Shown here: in pieces, positions 3,463-5,422 of the stretch
Layout of the letters: each line of letters opens with the position of its first letter
How positions within the stretch are numbered: the stretch's first letter is position 1
NCBI GenBank assembly: GCA_021107695.1
Contig: JAIOSI010000144.1
Location: forward strand, 1-5,422
Reading direction: 5' to 3'
DNA from: a bacterium
GTDB lineage: Bacteria; RBG-13-66-14
Length of the DNA stretch: 5,422 nt
Translations under genes and position numbers: made by a program
Notes under the pieces: generated by a model
Told to the model about the DNA's origin: nothing
What the model saw: the letters and a program-made list of their open reading frames with translations, nothing else
Databases searched by the model: none

Positions 3463-5422
3463 TTAACGGCTGATAACCAGACGGTGGGTCAGACTCTCTT
3501 CGTCGGTGCTGAGTCGATAGAAGTACACGCCAGCCGGATTGGCGGACGCATCCCAGTGGACGGTGTAGCGTCCGGCGGAGAGGGTGTTTTCGAGGATAGT
3601 CTCGACGAGACGACCGGAGAGGTCGTAAACGGCAAGGCTTACCGCCTGATTGTCCGCTGCCAGAGAGAAGCTGAGAGCGACCTCGCCCGCTGTCGGGTTG
3701 GGATAGGCGTTCTCCAGACTAAGAGCCAGTTCTCGCTCGGTGGTGTAGTGCAGCTCCACCGGACCGAAGAGGTAGCCGCTGCCCTCAACATCGGTCGCCT
3801 TTAGATAGTAGAGGTAGTCGCCGCCGTCCGCCACGTTGGCATCGAGGAAGCTGTACTCGCTGCGTCCACCAGTCAGCGGAGCGGCATTGAGCGGAGTACC
3901 GGAATCGCGGTCGCCGTTGCCGATGACCATGCTGTCCACCAGCACGCCGTCCTGACGGTAGAGATCGAAGGCGGCGGCAGTCTCTGGATTATCGAGCTTC
4001 CAGCTTAACATTACGCCGTCTTCGTTACCGTTGACCGAGAAGCCGACTAGCTCAACAGCGGAGCCACCGCTCACCGGCTGGAGGTTGAAGTCGTCGAAGT
4101 AGAAGCCTTCGCGAACCTGAGACCCGTCGGAGGTGAAGTGGAACTGGAAGTTGCCCACAGCTCCGGCATAGCTGGCGAGGTCGTAGCTGCGCTCAGCCCA
4201 GCTCGTGGCGTTGCCGTTGAAGGTCGCCAGGGTATCGCCATCGAACTTGAGGTAGCAGTAATCGTAGCTGCTCTCCAGTTCGTACCAGGTCCAGAAGTCC
4301 AGGGTTGGACTGGTTGTACCAATCAACACCAGGGGCGAATCCAGAGTGCAGTTCATGTTGTCGGCATGGTCGCCGGTGCCGTTGCCACCGCACTTCCAGG
4401 AGTTGTCAGCACTGTGGTAGCGGGCGGACTCAATGTGCCATTGGTCGGCGGTGCCGGAGTGAGTCCAACCGTTCTCGCCGCCCTCGATGTCGTCAACAAA
4501 GCCCCACTGGTTGCCCACGGTCAGGCTGAGGACGTAGTTCTTGTCAATGCCGCCATCACCGGTGATGTGGAGGTCGAGAGAATAGCGTTCAGGGTTTCCG
4601 GCTCCGGAGCCGACAGTGATGCGGAAGTCCGTCGGTGAAACAGCCGTTGCACCAGAGGCAATAGTTCCCCAGTTGACCGTTCCGGTGTTGACGGTGATGT
4701 CGGAATCACTGGAGGAGAGGTTGCCGACGACGTTGGTGGCATTTTCGGTACCGATGTTCTCCAGGGTAACACTGATGTCAGCCCCTTCACCGGGGTCAAG
4801 CAGAGAATCGCCGTTGTCGCCATCAACGGTGTAGGAGTTCATCTTGACGTAGGGACCGTCGAGTCCGCCGCCCCAGAGGCTGATCGACTCGCCGATACCG
4901 GAGACATCGAGGTACTGAGGATGCTCATTGTCCTGATCCTCTGCTTCGGCATAAACAAATGCCTCACGGGCGGTTACGAAACCGTCGTCGTCGGTGTCGG
5001 CATCCACAGCGGCTCCACCCATGCCGTGGGGCCAACCGGGTTCGTTGCCAGCCACGGCAGCGGTCCAGTGATAAACGTAGGTGTCGTAAACGTAGTCCGG
5101 GGGCATTGCCCAGGAGTACTCGTTGGCGTTGGCGGCGGTGGAGATCACCACGCCGTCAATAGCCGCCACATCATCAATAAAGCCGCCGGAGTAGCACTGC
5201 TCCATTGTGATTATGCACTGGGCAAAGGAGATGTCATCCAGCTCATCGGCGAACTCATCATCGCGCAGTTGCTCGCCATTCCAGAGGTTCAGGTAGGAGT
5301 CGTTGCCCGTAGAGTTACCGCCACCGTGGTCCGTGGTGAAGATGAAGAGGCTGTCCTGGCTGGTAACCGTGGTCACCAGGTCGTTCATGTACTCGATGAC
5401 CTTGGCGTGGGTGCAGGGGTCG
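3463..5422 (-). CDS. Secreted caspase-like (clan CD) cysteine peptidase with T9SS-type sorting domain, N-terminus beyond right edge
   Basis: The frame is open from the window edge (first full codon 5421-5419) to TAA at 3465-3463, giving 652 visible residues. Residues about 1-190 resemble caspase-fold peptidases of the legumain (C13) or gingipain (C25) kind: TTDHGGG carries the presumed catalytic His32 (codon 5328-5326) and TMEQCYSGGF the presumed Cys76 (codon 5196-5194). An EF-hand-like loop, DTDDDGFVTARE (142-153), follows. Next come a CARDB/Ig-like module (about 190-303, with DGDNGDSLLDPGEG), a jelly-roll, MAM-like module (about 308-450, ending GFYFDDFNL), a fibronectin-III-like module (about 455-555) and a C-terminal domain (569-652: AYPNP, YDLSGRLV, GVYFYRL, ending LVISR) typical of T9SS type A sorting or FlgD-like Ig domains. 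The protein is therefore probably secreted and surface-attached. The exact peptidase family and any signal or propeptide cannot be seen. A hairpin at 3408-3433 probably ends its transcript. Confidence 0.85.
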   Translation of the reverse strand, partial: DPCTHAKVIEYMNDLVTTVTSQDSLFIFTTDHGGGNSTGNDSYLNLWNGEQLRDDEFADELDDISFAQCIITMEQCYSGGFIDDVAAIDGVVISTAANANEYSWAMPPDYVYDTYVYHWTAAVAGNEPGWPHGMGGAAVDADTDDDGFVTAREAFVYAEAEDQDNEHPQYLDVSGIGESISLWGGGLDGPYVKMNSYTVDGDNGDSLLDPGEGADISVTLENIGTENATNVVGNLSSSDSDITVNTGTVNWGTIASGATAVSPTDFRITVGSGAGNPERYSLDLHITGDGGIDKNYVLSLTVGNQWGFVDDIEGGENGWTHSGTADQWHIESARYHSADNSWKCGGNGTGDHADNMNCTLDSPLVLIGTTSPTLDFWTWYELESSYDYCYLKFDGDTLATFNGNATSWAERSYDLASYAGAVGNFQFHFTSDGSQVREGFYFDDFNLQPVSGGSAVELVGFSVNGNEDGVMLSWKLDNPETAAAFDLYRQDGVLVDSMVIGNGDRDSGTPLNAAPLTGGRSEYSFLDANVADGGDYLYYLKATDVEGSGYLFGPVELHYTTERELALSLENAYPNPTAGEVALSFSLAADNQAVSLAVYDLSGRLVETILENTLSAGRYTVHWDASANPAGVYFYRLSTDEESLTHRLVISR

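Noticed and set aside
3451..3804. 117-codon plus-strand open frame at the 3' end of the caspase-like gene
   Set aside because: It is antisense to the conserved T9SS-type tail, with no promoter or ribosome-binding site.
4138..4638. 166-codon plus-strand open frame inside the caspase-like gene
   Set aside because: It is antisense to a continuous multidomain coding frame with clear motifs and has no independent evidence.

Overview
The window looks like chromosomal DNA from an uncultured, diderm, FCB-type bacterium (the broad group of Bacteroidetes/Chlorobi, Zixibacteria, Cloacimonetes and similar candidate phyla). Three things point this way: a C-terminal domain of the type IX secretion (T9SS/Por) sorting kind, a secreted protein built from 'SLALDS..PHISY..LRYARWDGSAW' repeats, and an LptF/LptG-family lipopolysaccharide permease, which implies an outer membrane. 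The taxonomic placement is inference; there is no rRNA or other marker gene.

Layout. Positions 1-537 (minus strand) hold the N-terminal 179 codons of a secreted protein made of 47-residue tandem repeats, cut by the left edge. A divergent promoter region (538-696) separates it from an lptF-like gene on the plus strand (697-2469). That gene is continuous in one frame except for an in-frame TAG at 1744-1746, which splits it into an N-terminal half (three membrane segments plus the periplasmic domain) and a C-terminal half (three membrane segments). The lptF promoter appears to abut the ATG, suggesting a leaderless mRNA. A small acidic protein gene of unknown function follows (2543-2818), with its own promoter overlapping the lptF stop codon.

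Positions 2819-3462 form a 644-bp convergent intergenic region packed with small palindromes: six hairpins sharing short GC-rich arms (several with a GTAGGG(G)C / GCCC(C)TAC edge), a 72-bp element present twice, a further imperfect hairpin, and a copy of a CCCTCACCCCAACC-type dispersed repeat. At least one hairpin (3408-3433) is positioned as the terminator of the next gene.

Positions 3463-5422 (minus strand, cut by the right edge) encode the C-terminal 652 residues of a multidomain secreted protein: a caspase-like (clan CD) cysteine peptidase domain with a visible His/Cys dyad and an embedded EF-hand-like calcium loop, a CARDB/Ig-like module, a jelly-roll (MAM-like) module, a fibronectin-III-like module and a T9SS-type sorting domain.

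The genes do not form one obvious pathway. Two encode exported, surface-type proteins and one encodes an envelope-assembly permease. No complete novel multi-gene system can be demonstrated. The strongest leads are the amber codon inside lptF, the probable leaderless lptF transcript, and the palindrome cluster.
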